DNA of 64,000 nucleotides, from positions 115,794,650-115,858,649 of the forward strand of contig CM057469.1 of the NCBI GenBank assembly GCA_030035585.1. Reading direction: 5' to 3'. The notes beneath the pieces are model-generated. The model worked only from the letters and a program-made list of their open reading frames with translations, was not told where the DNA came from and ran no database searches. This document shows positions 47,402 to 59,438 of this stretch, piece after piece (within the stretch, counting starts at the first letter, position 1; every line of letters begins with the position of its first letter). The DNA comes from Dugong dugon (lineage: Eukaryota; Chordata; Mammalia; Sirenia; Dugongidae). Position numbers and translations under genes: made by a program.

Positions 47402-49781
47402 CAGGCATACCTCCAAGATATTGTGTGCTCAGTTCCAGATCACCACAATAAAGCTAACATAGCAATAAATTGAGTCACAAAAATTCTTTGGTTTCCCAGT
47501 GAGTATAAAAGTTATGTTTATACTCTACTGCTATCTCTTAAGTGTGTAATGGCATTATGTCTAAAAAAACAATGTACATAATGTAAATAAAAAATGCTTT
47601 ATTGCTAAAAATGTTAACCATTATCTGAACCTTCAGTGAGTTCTAATCTTTTTGCTGGTGGAGGGTCTTGCCTCGATGTTGATGGCTGCTGACTGATCAG
47701 GCTGGTGGTTGCTGAAGGTTGGAGTGACTGTGACAATTTCTTAAAATAAAACAACAATGAAGTTTGCCTCATCGATTGACTCTTCCTTTCACAAAATATT
47801 TCTCTGTAACATGGGATGCTGTTTGATAGCATTTTACCCACAGTAGAACTTCTTTCAAAATTGGAGTCTATTCTCTCAAACCCTGCTGCTGCTTTGTCAA
47901 CTAAGCTTATGTAATATTCTAAATCCTTTGTTGTCATTTCAACAAAGTTCACAGCATCTTCACCAGGAATATTTTCCATCTCAAGAAACCAATTTCTTTG
48001 CTCATCCATAAGAAGCAACTCCTCATCCGTTAAAGTTTTATCATGAGATTGTAGCATTTCAGTCACATCTTCAGACTTCACTTCTAATTATAGTTCTCTT
48101 GCTACATCTACCACATCTGCAGTTACTTCCTTCACTTGAACTCCTTAAAGTCATCCATGAGGTTTGGAATCAACTTCTTCCAAATTCCTGCTAGTTTTGG
48201 TATTTTGACCTCCTCCCATGAATCATGAATGTTCTTAATGGCATCTAGAATAGTGAATCCTTTCCAGAAAGCTTAAAATTTACTTTACACAGATCCCTCA
48301 GAGGAATCACTATCTATTGCAGCTATAGCCTGACAAAATATGTTTCTTAAACAATAAGACTTGAAAGTCCATGGGTTGCAGAATGGATGTTGTGTTAGCA
48401 AGCATGAAAATCACGTTAATCTCCTTTTACATCTCCATCAGAGCGCTTAGGTATCCAGGTGCATTGTCAATGAGCAGAAATACTTTGAATGGAATCATTT
48501 TTCTAAGCAGTAGGTCTCAACAGTGGGCTTAAAATATTCAGTAAACTGTATTGTAAACAGATGTGCTGTCATCCAGTTTTTGTTTTCCCATTTACAAAAT
48601 GCAGTCAGAGTAGATTTAGTATAATTCTTAAAGGCCCTAGTGTTTTCAGAATGGTAACTGAGCATTGGCTTCAACTGAAAGTCACCAGCTGCATTAGCCC
48701 CTAACAAGAGTGTCAGCCTGTCTTTTGAAGCTTTGAAGTCAGGCATTCACTTCTCTCTAACTATGGAAGTCCTAGATGGCATCTTCTTCCAATATAAGAC
48801 TGTTTCATCTACATTGAAAATCTGTTGTTTAGTGTAGCCACCTTCATCAATTATCTTAGCTAGATTTTCTGGATAACTTGCTGCAGCTTCTACATCAGCA
48901 CTTGCTGCTTCCCGTTGCACTTTTAAATTATGGAGAGGACTTCTTTCCGTAAACCTCATGAACCAACCTCTTCTAGCTTTAAATTTTTCTTCTGCAACTT
49001 CCTCACCTCTCTCAGTCTTCAGAGAACTGAAAAGAGTTAAGGCCTTGCTCTGGATTAGGCTGCAGCTTAAGGGAATGTTCTGTCTGGTTTGATTTTCTAT
49101 CCAGACCACTTTTTCCATATCAGCAAAAAAGCTGTTTCACTTTCTTATCATTCATGTATTCACCAGAGTAGCAGTTTTAATTTCCTTCAAGAACTTTTCC
49201 TCTGCATTCACAACTTGGCTAACTGTTTGGCTCAATAGGCCTAGCTTTTGGCCTATTTCAGCTTTCAACATGCCTTCCTCACTAAGCTTGATTATTTCTA
49301 ACTTTTAATTTAAAGTGAGAGACATTTGACTCTTCCTTTCACTTGAACACTTAAGGGCCAGTGCAGGGTTGTTAAGTGGCCTAATTTCAATGTTGTCGTA
49401 TCTTAGGGACTAGGGAGGCCTGAGGAGAGGGAGAGAGATGGAGGAACAGCTGGTCACTGGAGCAGTCAGAACACATATAACACTTATCAGTTAAGTTTAC
49501 CGTCTTATATGGGAGAGGTTTGTGGCCACCAAAAACAATAACAATAGTAAAATCAAAGATCATGGATGACAGATTGCAATAACAGATGTAATAATAATGA
49601 AAAAGTTGGAAATATTGTGGAAATTACCAAAATGTGCTACAGAGACATGAAGTGAACACGTGCTGCTGGAAAAATGGTGCTGATAGACTTGCTTGACACA
49701 GACTTGCCACAAAAATTTAATTTTCAAAGACTACAATATCTGTAAAGTTGCAACAAAAGACAATAAAACAAGGTATGCCTG
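47402..49781 (-). mobile_element. Tigger1 DNA transposon, near full length
   Basis: 2380 bases between TA target sites (47400-47401 and 49782-49783). The left end is 'caggcatacctccaagatat' and the right end reads 'aaggtatgcctg', its inverted counterpart. The inner text 'agttccagatcaccacaata' and 'tggtttcccagtgagtataa' is typical of Tigger1. The usual length is about 2.4 kb. The transposase reads on the minus strand and is broken. It sits at the right edge of the old L1. Confidence 0.92.
47614..49300 (-). pseudogene. Tigger1 transposase, broken
   Basis: A pogo-family transposase related to CENP-B and jerky: N-terminal helix-turn-helix DNA-binding parts, then a DDE catalytic domain. Visible pieces: 48747-49118 (A-R-R-G-W-F-M-R-F, then I-F-N-V-D-E-T with the first catalytic Asp), 48495-48746 ([10 protein letters not shown]), the L-I-D-N-A-P-G block near 48440-48470 with the second Asp, and the C-terminal tail 47614-48081 (S-L-Q-P-S-A, ending S-D-N-G). 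At least four breaks lie between them; the start near 49300 is approximate. Confidence 0.85.
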
Positions 49782-49783
49782 TA

Positions 49784-51692
49784 TAGCAATTATGAAAAAA
49801 ATAGTTACTATTTTTTTTAATATAGGTGATATGATCCTGGTTGTGTATTACTTTGCAGTGTAATTTTTATACATGTATGAAATAATCCTTTAAAGTGAGA
49901 GAACTTACATGTTTTGTGTGGGCAGACATCTGGATTTCCTCTAGTAGAGTGTGACTACTAGGCTTGACTTTAGATTTCATTGGCAGAAAGCATGGCTCAA
50001 TATTTCTAATTCTATTCTACATGTGATATGAGGATGTCTTTACTTTCTGGTTTCATCATTCCCATTAAGAGGTCTAACTATCTTGCAATAGATCATTCAG
50101 ATATTTTAGAAACAAATTATCCTGTTTTAACCTTAGTGTAAACATTATCTCTCTGGAGTCGGAAACTCTAAGTTCAGATATGAAATTGACTTAGAATCCA
50201 ATGAGAGTGCCCAATATCAAAGACAAGTGCTGCCTCATTTTCAAATATGTATTCTTATCGAGTAGACATATCTCATTTCCAGTTTGCTTTTGGCTATGGT
50301 TTCGGGGAAGTCTATTTAGGTTGAAATTTGACATGTTCTTAGACGTTTCCTCATTCTCTCAAGATTCAGCTTTCTGATTAATGAAAATATGTAGCAATTG
50401 AATAACAAAACCCATACCTCAACTATACAGTCTGAGAAATGTCAATAAAAATGCAATCTCCTTGAAACATAAAAACACTTAAGAAATCAGGTTGAAATCT
50501 CAGACATTCTTGAAGACTAATGACTCAGTGTTTTCTTCATCAGGTTTTTCAACCATACCATGTCAGCTATCATCTCTTCTTCCAAATACAGTTCTTCCTA
50601 AAAAATAAAAAAAATTCAGAGATGATCTTAAATCATGGCAAAGCATAGCTTCAACACTGAAGAAAATGATTAATCATGTAATACTACATTTTAGAAATCA
50701 TTTAGAGATCCAGTAACTCCAAATCCTAATAGAATATATGAGAAGATTGCATTTTAGATAAGTCCAGTCATGTTCTCAGGATGACCCAGGGAGTTAGTTG
50801 TGGAACTGAGATTAAGTTCGATGTCTCTTAGTTGTCAATCTGGAAAAAAAGAAGATGTGATGAATCACTTTGTTTGCTGTATGAACATGTAGATTACTAT
50901 TTAGCTTCAGTTGTAGGTAATCTCCATAGAAGTAAAGTCAGATTCTGACCTCATTCTTTACTTACCACAGACAGAAATGGCAGCACTAATAGCAAATGAT
51001 TGATGGAAATTTCTGAAGTCAAAAGTGAGTGCAGGAAGCCTTTTATATTTAAAACACAAATTACTCAGGAATTGGCTGCATCCCATCCCCAAGTGGACTG
51101 ACATTGTAGCTCCTCATTAATTAATTTCCCAGAATATTTTGTAAGAGATATGTTACTATCCCCTGCAAACACCCCCAATGTTTTCCATGCTTGTCAGTTA
51201 GGAACTAAAAGCTAGTGCTTTAGGCAGTTTAGAATACTCCAGGGACTCATAACTACTCTAGCTGAAAGACTTATAGTCAGCTTAAGTGTATGAACAGCCT
51301 TTGAAACCAGGATAACAAAAAATAACTTCATAAAAACAACAACCACCAGAGCCCCTGACTATAAGATGAATTATGGAAAAGCTGGGCAATATAATTTGTG
51401 AGGCAAGCCAAATATGACTGGGCCATCTCTTTTGACATTGGGAATTTTGAATAGTTTATTACTGCTGTTTTTGTTTTTCATTTATTAAAAAAAACTTAGG
51501 AAAACATATGAAGTTCATAAATATCTAGTGGATGGTTGTGCTTAAGATTAATGGGTAACAAAGTGTGGTTTTATAAATTGATGCTTCCTGGTGGGTCTCA
51601 GCCCAATCTCTTCATCCAGGTTCAGCTGAAGTGACAGTTCCTCAAGTCTTTCTCAACCCCTAGTCACAGAGATTTCTCCCTCCTAACAATAA
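49784..51692. other. Unassigned intergenic DNA with a weak MIR
   Basis: No gene seen. 50670-50840 has an MIR-like antisense order ('acattttagaaatcatttag', 'ctcaggatgacccagggagt'), strongly diverged. The first 150 bases may be the L1 remainder right of the Tigger1. Confidence 0.4.
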
Positions 51693-52956
51693 GTGTGATA
51701 TGCATAGGAACTGTCACAGATTGGTATTTCCAAGGCTGTAATCATTTTTTTTTTATTATTGTACTTTAGATGAAGGTTTACAGAACAAATAGTTTCTCAT
51801 TAAACAGTGAGTACGCATATTGTGTTACAACATTGGTTAACAACCCCACTACATCCACTACATGTCAACATCTCCCTTCTCAACGTTGGAGGACTCTTTT
51901 TTTTTGGGGGGGGCGGTGAAAATATACATAGCCAAAGATACACCATTTCAAAAATTTCTACATGTACACTTCAGTGACATCGATTGCATTCTTTCAGTTG
52001 TGCTGCTATTCTCACTATCTTTTTCCAAATTATTCCATCACTGTTATCTTCAACTCACTGGCCCCTAGGCTTTCCATCAAAACCTTTGAGTTGTTGTTGT
52101 CAACGTGATCTCACATAGATAATTATCTTTTTTTTTTTTTTTTGTACCTTAGATGAAGCTTTGCAGAACAAATAGTTTCTCATAAACAGTTAGTAAACAT
52201 ATTGCCCTATGACAATGGTTAACAACCCCATAACATGTCAACACTGTCCTTATTCAACCTTGGGTTCCTTATCACCAGCTTTCCTGTTCTCTCCTGCATT
52301 CTAGTTCTTGTCCCTGCACTGCTGTGCCTCATTAGTCCCATTTTGTTTTATGAAGCTGTCCAGTCCCTGGCTGAACAGTGAACCTCGGGAGTGACTACTT
52401 CACCACTGAGATAAAAGGTTGTCCAGGGGCCATACTCTCGAGGTTTCTCCAGTCTCCTTTAGGCCAGTAAATCTGGTCTTTTTTTGTGAGTTAGAATTTT
52501 GTTCTACATCTTTCTCCAGCTCTGTCCAGAACCCTCTGTTGTGATCCCAGTCAGAGCAGTCAGTGGTGGTAGCCAGGCATCATCTCACTGTACTGGACTC
52601 AGTCCAGTGGAGGCCTTGGTAGCTGTGGTCCATTAGTCCTTTGGACTAATCTTTTCCTTGTATCCTGTTCTCTTCATTCTCCCTTGCTCTCAAAGGGGTG
52701 ACACCAGTGGAGTATCTTAGATGGCTGCTCACAGGCCTTTAGGACCCCAGATGCTACTCACCAAGGTAGAATGTAGAACATTGTCTTTATAAACCATGTT
52801 ATGTCAATTGAGCTAGAATTTCCCCAAGACCATGGTCCCCATAATCTTTATGGACACACAGGGCCACATATTTCTTCCACTGAGCGGCTGGTTGGTTCGA
52901 ACCACCAAACTTTCAGTTAGCAGCCAAACACTTAACCACTGTGCCACCAGAGCTCC
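51693..52956 (-). mobile_element. AfroSINE, antisense, split by an L1
   Basis: The tail half (51693-51746, 'ggtatttccaaggctgtaat') and the head half (52842-52956, 'aatctttatggacacacagg' to 'gtgccaccagagctcc') join to a long-type AfroSINE when the L1 at 51747-52841 is removed. A B-box-like 'ggttcgaac' (reverse complement near 52893) is kept. Confidence 0.85.
51747..52841 (-). mobile_element. 5'-truncated L1 with a doubled 3' tip and full spacer
   Basis: Plus-strand order: T tract, outer tip (51764-51880, 'agatgaaggtttacagaaca'), a T then G tract (51897-51912), a spacer of about 215 bases ('cattctttcagttgtgctgc', 'cactgttatcttcaactcac'), an inner T tract (52128-52143), inner tip ('agatgaagctttgcagaaca'), then the UTR body to 'gaccatggtcccc'. 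'taatcatt' (51739-51746) and 'taatcttt' (52842-52849) form a short TSD within the AfroSINE. Confidence 0.85.
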
Positions 52957-53376
52957 AAACCACTAAGAGGTTTACTAAATATCACATCTCTTTTCTATGA
53001 TCATGTAAAACGATTACCTTGATTTCTTTCTTTTTGGCACCTTCTAACAACTTATGCCTCACATTTCATTTTCTGTCATTGGATATGGTCCTTATTAGTA
53101 AACACTCAGTTTTCATTTTATTCTTGCTTATAATTACAAATCTTCTTCTCACTACAAAAAAAAAAAGAAAGAAAGAAAAATGTATATCAGTGAAAGATTC
53201 TCACTTTTGAATTGTCAAAGAAAGCATTAACAGCCTAAGGAGAGAGATCACAAAGCCTCTCTTAAAGAAAAGAAAGGTCATATCCATTATTAAACTAGAG
53301 GATTTAAACCTGATATAAAACAGATTTTAAAAGTAGGGACATAATATTTCATAAAGAATTGGAGAGACTGAGTGAG
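52957..53376. other. Unassigned DNA
   Basis: No gene or repeat recognised. An A-rich stretch lies at 53155-53180. Confidence 0.4.
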
Positions 53377-54954
53377 AGCATCAAGGGAAGATGGCAGAAT
53401 ACGCAGAGTCACTGAGCCAAAAATAATTGGTTGACATTCATCCATTTCTGGAGGTAGTATATGATCAAGAAGCAAGGGTACTGAAGGAAGAAGTCCAAGC
53501 TGCATTGAAGGGATTGGTGAAATACAAGGCTCCAGGAACTGATGGAACTATTTGCAATGCTGAAAGTGCTCATTCATCTACGCCAAGAAATTTGGAAAAC
53601 AGCTATCTGGCCAAATGACTGGAAGAGATCCATATTTGTACCTATTCTAAAGAAAGGTGATCCAACAGAATGCAGCAATTATCAAACAATATCATTAATA
53701 TCACACGCAAGTGAAGTTCTGCTGAAGATAATTAAAAAATGGTAGCAGCAGTTCCTCGACAGGAAACTGCCAGAAATTCAAGTCAAATTTAAGAGAGGAT
53801 GTAGAACAAAGGATATTATTGCTGATGTCAAATGGATCTTGGCTGAAAGCAGAGAATACCAGAAAGATGTTTACCTGTGTTTTATTGACTATGCAAAGGC
53901 ATTTGGCTGTGTGGATCATAACAAATTACGGATAACATTGAGAAGAAAGGGAATTCCAGAACACTTAATTTTGCTCATGTGGAACCTGTACATAGACCAA
54001 GAGGCAGTCATTCTAACAGAACAAGGGGATACTGCATGTTTTAAAATCAGGAAAGGTGTGCAGCAGGGTAGTATCATTTCACCATACTTTTTCAATCTGT
54101 ACGCTGAGCAAATAATCTGAGAAACTGGAATATATGAAGAAGAAAGTGGCATCAGGATTGAAGGAAGACTCATTAACAACCTGCAATATGCAGATAACAC
54201 AACTTTGCGAAAAGTGAAGAGGACTTGAAGTGATTACTGATGAAGATCAAAGACTATAGCCTTTAGTATGGATTATATGTCACCATAAAGGAACAAAAAA
54301 TCCTCACAACTGGAGCGATAAGCAACATCATGATAATAGAGAAAAGATTGAAGTTTTCAAGGATTTCATGTTACTTGGATCCACAATCAACACCAGTCAA
54401 GAAATTAGACAGATTGCATCAGGCAAAGTTGCTGCAGAAGATGTCTTTAAACTATTAAAAAGCAAAGATGTCACTTTGAGGACTAAGGTGTATCTGACCC
54501 AAACCATGACGTTTTCAATCTCCTCATATACATGTGAAAGCTGGACAACGAATAAGGAAGACTGAAGAAAAATTGATGCCTTTGAACTACGGTGTTGGCA
54601 AAGAATATTGAATATGCTACGGACTGTCAGAAGAATGAATAAATTTGTCTTGGAAGATGTACAGTCAGAACGCTCCTTAGAAGCAAGGATGGTGAGACTT
54701 CATCACAGGTACTTTGGACATGATATCAGGAGGGACCAGACCCTGGAGAAAGATATCATGCTTGGTAAAGTAGAAGGTTGGCGAAAGAGAGGGAGATTCT
54801 CAATGAGACGGATAGATACAGTGACTGCAATAATGGGCTTAAACATAGCAACAATTGTGAGGATGGTGCAGAATCTGGCAGTGTTTTGTTGTGTTGTACA
54901 TAAGGTGGCTATGAGTTGGAACCAACTTGATGGCACCTAACAATAAGAACAACA
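53377..54954 (+). mobile_element. RTE LINE, 5'-truncated, sense strand
   Basis: 1.6 kb from the end of the linker to the 3' tail ('ttgatggcacctaacaataa'). Frames: 53427-53618 (A-L-K-G-L-V-K-Y-K-A-P-G-T-D-G), 53542-53745, 53839-54120 (motif A, D-Y-A-K-A-F-G-C-V-D-H; motif B, Q-Q-G-S-I-I-S-P-Y), 54368-54565 and 54608-54940 (C-terminal domain, F-G-H-D-I-R-R-D-Q). Motif C reads Q-Y-A-D-N with the second catalytic Asp lost, and motif A has G in place of the last D of K-A-F-D. It cannot be active. Confidence 0.93.
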
Positions 54955-56093
54955 ATTGAGACTACAAAACATATTTAAATGCCTTGCCACATATTGAATC
55001 AATAATTTTGAATGTAGCCCATGAAGGTTTTGTTTACAACCAGAGATATTTTTAAGATTATGGACACCTATAAAATAATAAATGTAGAGTACTAAGCACT
55101 TTGCATAAATTTCACCTCTTCAATTTCCATAAAACTATTAATCTGCTGTAGGAATAGCATGCCAGGAAATAACAGAATACAGTATGCTAATTATTATAGT
55201 TAACTGGTTGCAAGGCTGCACAACCAGTCGTATGATTTTCTTCAGAAAATACATCATGGTATACTCAAGGAATTACCTTAACACTGATATGACTTCAATC
55301 AATTCTACAAACATTTTCCGTATAATAACTGTGTGCCTGCTTGTGTCAATTTCCAGCTTAAAAAAGAAAAGGAAAAGGTTCTCACCCTCTTTCAAGGGAA
55401 CACTAAACTATTTTTCATCACCAGATAGGACAGAATAAAAGGAGGTGAGAATTTGATTTGCTCCTTGAGAGAATTAGTAATTGACTTCCTGAATACGCTA
55501 GATGAATCCACTTAAATCATTAGTTATGTCACTCCTTGGCAAAGCAATCAGCATAATGACTTACTGGGTGCTTGAAGTTTTGAGATAACAAACATGGGAC
55601 CTGAGCCTAGAATCAATCCACTCAATAATTAATCTTAATTTATTTTATAATTATAATACAAACAAATATTTATTCACATTATCAATAAATCAGAAAAAGG
55701 ACACCAAAGTCCTCTGAAAGTTCATCATCTCCCTGGTGAACATCAGTGAGTTAGTATTAAAGACTTTTCTCATCTTAAATGCTGGTAACCTCCTCTCTCT
55801 CGCCTCTTCATTCTTCTCTTCCAGACTTCTCCTTCCCTCCACCACCTCTCTTCTCTAATTTCTCCTTTTCTTTCCTCTCTCTCACCTCCCCAAACCTCTC
55901 CTTTCTTCTCCTTTGCTCCGCTCAATCTGAGCGCTCTCCCTAGGTATACACATTTCTTTAAGGCCATACCCTACTGTCATTTCATCTTCAACATATTCAA
56001 GATGTACTTTTTCTTTCCACCATAGTAACTTCTCTTCTCCTAAATCTGCCAGTCTTTGTTGTGAATTTATCTGTGGAGGTCAGTTATTCCAAT
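54955..56093. other. Unassigned DNA with a polypyrimidine tract
   Basis: No gene or repeat family recognised apart from the tract listed next. Confidence 0.4.
55785..55922. repeat. Polypyrimidine (CT-rich) tract
   Basis: About 138 bases almost free of purines on the plus strand ('cctcctctctctcgcctctt' onward to 'tcttctcctttgctccg'). The minus strand shows it as a low-complexity K/R/E/G frame that is not a real protein. Confidence 0.85.
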
Positions 56094-56481
56094 TGTTATG
56101 TAGTGAGCTGTGTCCCCCCATACATGTGTCGGAATCCTAGCCCTTATTCCTGTGGATGCACTTGTATTTAGAAATGGTGTTTTCTTTGTTACATTAATAG
56201 GGTCATACCAGTATAAGGTGTGTCCTAAGCTTCATCATTTCTGAGTTATAAATAAAAAGAGAAGAACAGATTAGACACAGAAGGGAGCCCAAACTGGGGA
56301 AGACAGATGTCATGGGAGGATTGCCAATGGACCAAGTAATGCCTGGCGCTACCGACAAGGAAGGAACTCACGTGGCCAAGACCCTGATTTAAAGTTTTAG
56401 AACAGTGACTACTAAACGTACGTTCTTTAAAGCTGCCCACTTTTGGTATTTCTGTCACAGCAGCACTAGCTAACTAAAACA
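56094..56481 (+). mobile_element. MLT1-type LTR remnant
   Basis: Begins 'tgttatgtagtgagctgtgt', has 'ccatacatgtgtcggaatcc', 'aagggagcccaaactgggga' and ends 'agcactagctaactaaaaca', the same ends as the LTR at 16467. No clear 5-bp duplication remains. Confidence 0.65.
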
Positions 56482-56689
56482 CTGAATGAATAATTTCTCT
56501 TATAAGGATCAACACAAAGCTTTTCCTATGAAGTGGAGGTTAAACCTGTCCCAAATATGCGACTTTTTCAAACTGTTGCCCCACTCCATCATCTCTAACA
56601 TCAACTACTACTCGTCCCCTCGGTACTCTCCCTCCTGTCTTTGGGTTCTATAATTCGCTGCAAAGTCTCATGAAACTAACAAACCTTAT

Positions 56690-57420
56690 CTCCAGGAAAT
56701 GGCTCGCATGATTGTGGAAGCTGGCAAGTCCCAAATCTGTGGGTCAGGCGTCAGGCTGGAGGTTTCTCCTAACCCATGTCACTGCAGGGGCTAACAATCC
56801 CAAAATGACAAGTCAGACGACAGGCTGCAGGCTCACAATGCTGTGGAACAGGCAAATCAGGTCAGATAGATGATAGGCTGCTGGCTCAAGATGCTGCAGA
56901 AGCTGGCAAATCTCAGAATCAGTAAGTCAGAAGGCAGGCGGCTGGCTAAAGCTCCAAGAACTTACTAACCTCATGTGGGATCCAGAATCAGGGTGAGAGA
57001 ACCTCCCCAGAGCATTCATATACATTTGATACAAACCACTCCTTCCATGAAACTCCCCCTTGAGAAGGCAGTGACTTAAGTCATGCCCTTTAGTAAGGGT
57101 AAAACCAAAAACCTGTCCCCATCGAGCTGAATCCGGCTCTTACTGACCCCATAGGACAGAGTAGAACTGCCCCACAGAGTTTCCAAGGAGCAGCTTGTGG
57201 ATTCAAACTGCTGACATTTTGGTTAACCGCTGAGCTCTTAACCTGTGGCAAAAGGTGGTGACTTGAGTCGCACCCTCTAGTAAGGTGGTAACTCAAGAGG
57301 CTAGGATTCACAACCCGTCACAAAATGGAGGGTGATTACATCAGATCACAAAATGGAGGACAGCCATACAACACTGGGAATCATGGCCTAGCCAAGTTGA
57401 CACATAACCTTAAACATCAT
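56690..57420. mobile_element. LTR-like repeat with internal short tandem units
   Basis: 56718-56950 holds four imperfect units of about 50-70 bases built on 'gctggcaaatc' (56719, 56790, 56849, 56902) and 'gtcagacgacaggctg' (56743, 56812, 56861, 56926). The element appears to continue at 57286-57420 after an AfroSINE ('aatggagggtgattacatca'). I recognise it as interspersed-repeat-like but cannot name it. Confidence 0.4.
57099..57253 (-). mobile_element. AfroSINE, antisense
   Basis: 'aaaccaaaaacctgtcccca', 'ataggacagagtagaactgc', 'gagtttccaaggagcagctt' and head text 'ccgctgagctcttaacc'. Flanked by an imperfect 32-bp direct repeat (57067-57098 and 57254-57285). Confidence 0.85.
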
Positions 57421-57989
57421 AGGTTCTGTACACCTTATTTGCATAGTCCCACTCAATCATTGTTTGTGAGTCACAAAGACTATGGCTAGAAGGGCCATAC
57501 TGAGTAACTCACTGCACCGAAGACACCAACTTTGGAAGGAACTCCTCCAGGGAAGTTTATCTTCTACTATCAGTATTCCCTAATCTAATGCCCTTTCTCC
57601 TCCCCACTGGTTTTGACTTAGTTTGTAGATCCCAGGCTCAGCTTCCCTCTCCCACCATTATGCCAAAATTTTTATCTCTACAGCAGTGTCATTCAGGGTA
57701 ACTGCACATCTACTGGAAACTGAGGGTTCATGCTGGTTCTTTCTGATCTGGCTCCATCTGACCTGGCTGCTTGCCACTTCTGCAGTCCACATATCTACCT
57801 TACAACCTCAGGTGACAGCCTGGTTCCCTGTTGCTCCCACTGGGCACCCAGGCACTCCTGTACAGTTCCTGGCTACCAAAATCCCAGCTCCTCATGCATC
57901 GATTCTGACTCTTGCAACTCCAGGACAGATTATATTTGTTCCTTGTCTATTTGTTTCTTTGACAGCTTTCTTGTAAATACTGTCTGTCT
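57421..57989. other. Unassigned DNA
   Basis: GC-richer part at 57600-57930 with open frames (96 and 139 codons) lacking any known motif. 57898-57940 shows faint AfroSINE-tail likeness. Confidence 0.35.
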
Positions 57990-58170
57990 TTTGAGAAATC
58001 ATTTATGCTTAAAAGACTGTGTCCTAGCAACCCTATTCAGTCCTTCTAGTCATGATACCAGAATTGGAACTGTCACCTTCCCATTTCTTTGTTCTCATTT
58101 ATTGAAAAAGATCTTGCTGTACAGACTTTCCTTCCAACTCCTCCACTGAAACTGCTCATGCCAAGGTCAT

Positions 58171-59438
58171 GTTGTTATTGTTGTTAGGTGCTGTCAAGTT
58201 GGTTCCGACTCATAGCAACCCTATGTAAAACAGAACAAAACACTGCCCAGTCCTGTACCATCTGCACAATCTTTTCTATGCTAGAGCCCAACTTGCAGCC
58301 ATTGTGTCAATCCGTCATGCTGAGGGTCTTCCTCTCTTTTGCTGACCACCTACTTTACCAGGTATGATGTCCTTCTCCAGGGACTGATCCCTCCTGATAA
58401 CACATCCAAAGTACATGAAACAAAGTCTTACCATACTCGCTTATAAGGAGCATTCTGGCTGTACTTCCTCTAAGAGAGATTTGTTCATCCTTCTGGTAGT
58501 CCATCGTATATTCAATATTCTTCCCCAACACCGTAATTCAAAGGCATCGATTCTTCTTCAGTCTTCCTTATTCATTGTCCAGCCTTCACATGCATATTAG
58601 ATGATTGAATATACCATGGCTTGGGTTATACTCACATTAATCCTCAAAGTGATATTTTAGAGAGGTCTTTTGCAGCAGATTTGCCCAATGCAATAGGTCA
58701 TTTGATTTCTTGACTGCTGCTTCCACGGGCATTGATTGTGGCTCCATGTAAAAATGAGATATTAGACAATTTCAACACTTTGTCTGTTTACCATGATGTT
58801 GCTTATTGGTCCAGTTATGAGGATTTTTGTTTTCTTTATGTTGAGGGGTAATCTATACTGAAGGCTGTATGTAGTCTTTGATCTTCATCAGTAAGTGCTT
58901 CAAGTCCTCTTCAATTTTAGCAAGCAAGGTTGTGTCATCTGCATATCACAGGTTGTTAATGACTCTTCCTCCTATCCTAATGCCATGTTCTTCTTCATAC
59001 AGTCCAGCTTCTCTAATTATTTGCTCAGCATACAGACTGAATAACTATGGTAAAAGGATTCAAACCTGATGCACACCTTTCCTGATTTTAAACCATGCAG
59101 TATCCCCTTGTTCTGTTGGAATAACTACCTTTTGGTCTAAGTACAGGTTCTTCAAGAGCACAATTAAGTGTTCTGGAATTCCCATTCTTTGCAAAGTTTT
59201 CCATAATTTGTTATGATCCCCAAACTTGAATGCCTTTGAATAGTCAATAAAACACAGGTAAACTTATTTCTAGTTTTCTCTGCTTTCAGCCAAGATCCAG
59301 CTGACATCAGCAATGATATCCTTCATTCCACATCCTCTTCTGAATCAGCTTGAATTTCTGGCAGTTCCCTGTTGATGTACTGCTGCAACCATTTTTGAAT
59401 TATCTTTAGTAAAATTTTACTTGCATGTGATATTAATG
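58171..59438 (-). mobile_element. RTE LINE, 3' segment of an inverted insertion
   Basis: Antisense RTE from its tail to the RT region upstream of motif A ('aaaattttacttgcatgtga' near 59411). It joins at 59438/59439 the 5' terminal part of RTE in the opposite direction. The whole block 58171-59780 is bounded by a perfect 10-bp TSD, ccaaggtcat (58161-58170 and 59781-59790), which is L2 sequence. Confidence 0.93.

Noticed and set aside
47614-49118. Transposase frames as a possible domesticated gene
   Set aside because: At least four frame breaks, intact inverted ends and TA sites show an ordinary dead Tigger1.
55770-55967. Frame rich in K, R, E and G
   Set aside because: Translation of the polypyrimidine tract on the opposite strand.
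57686-58149. Overlapping 96- and 139-codon frames
   Set aside because: The two overlap in different frames without a known motif; the right part is L2.
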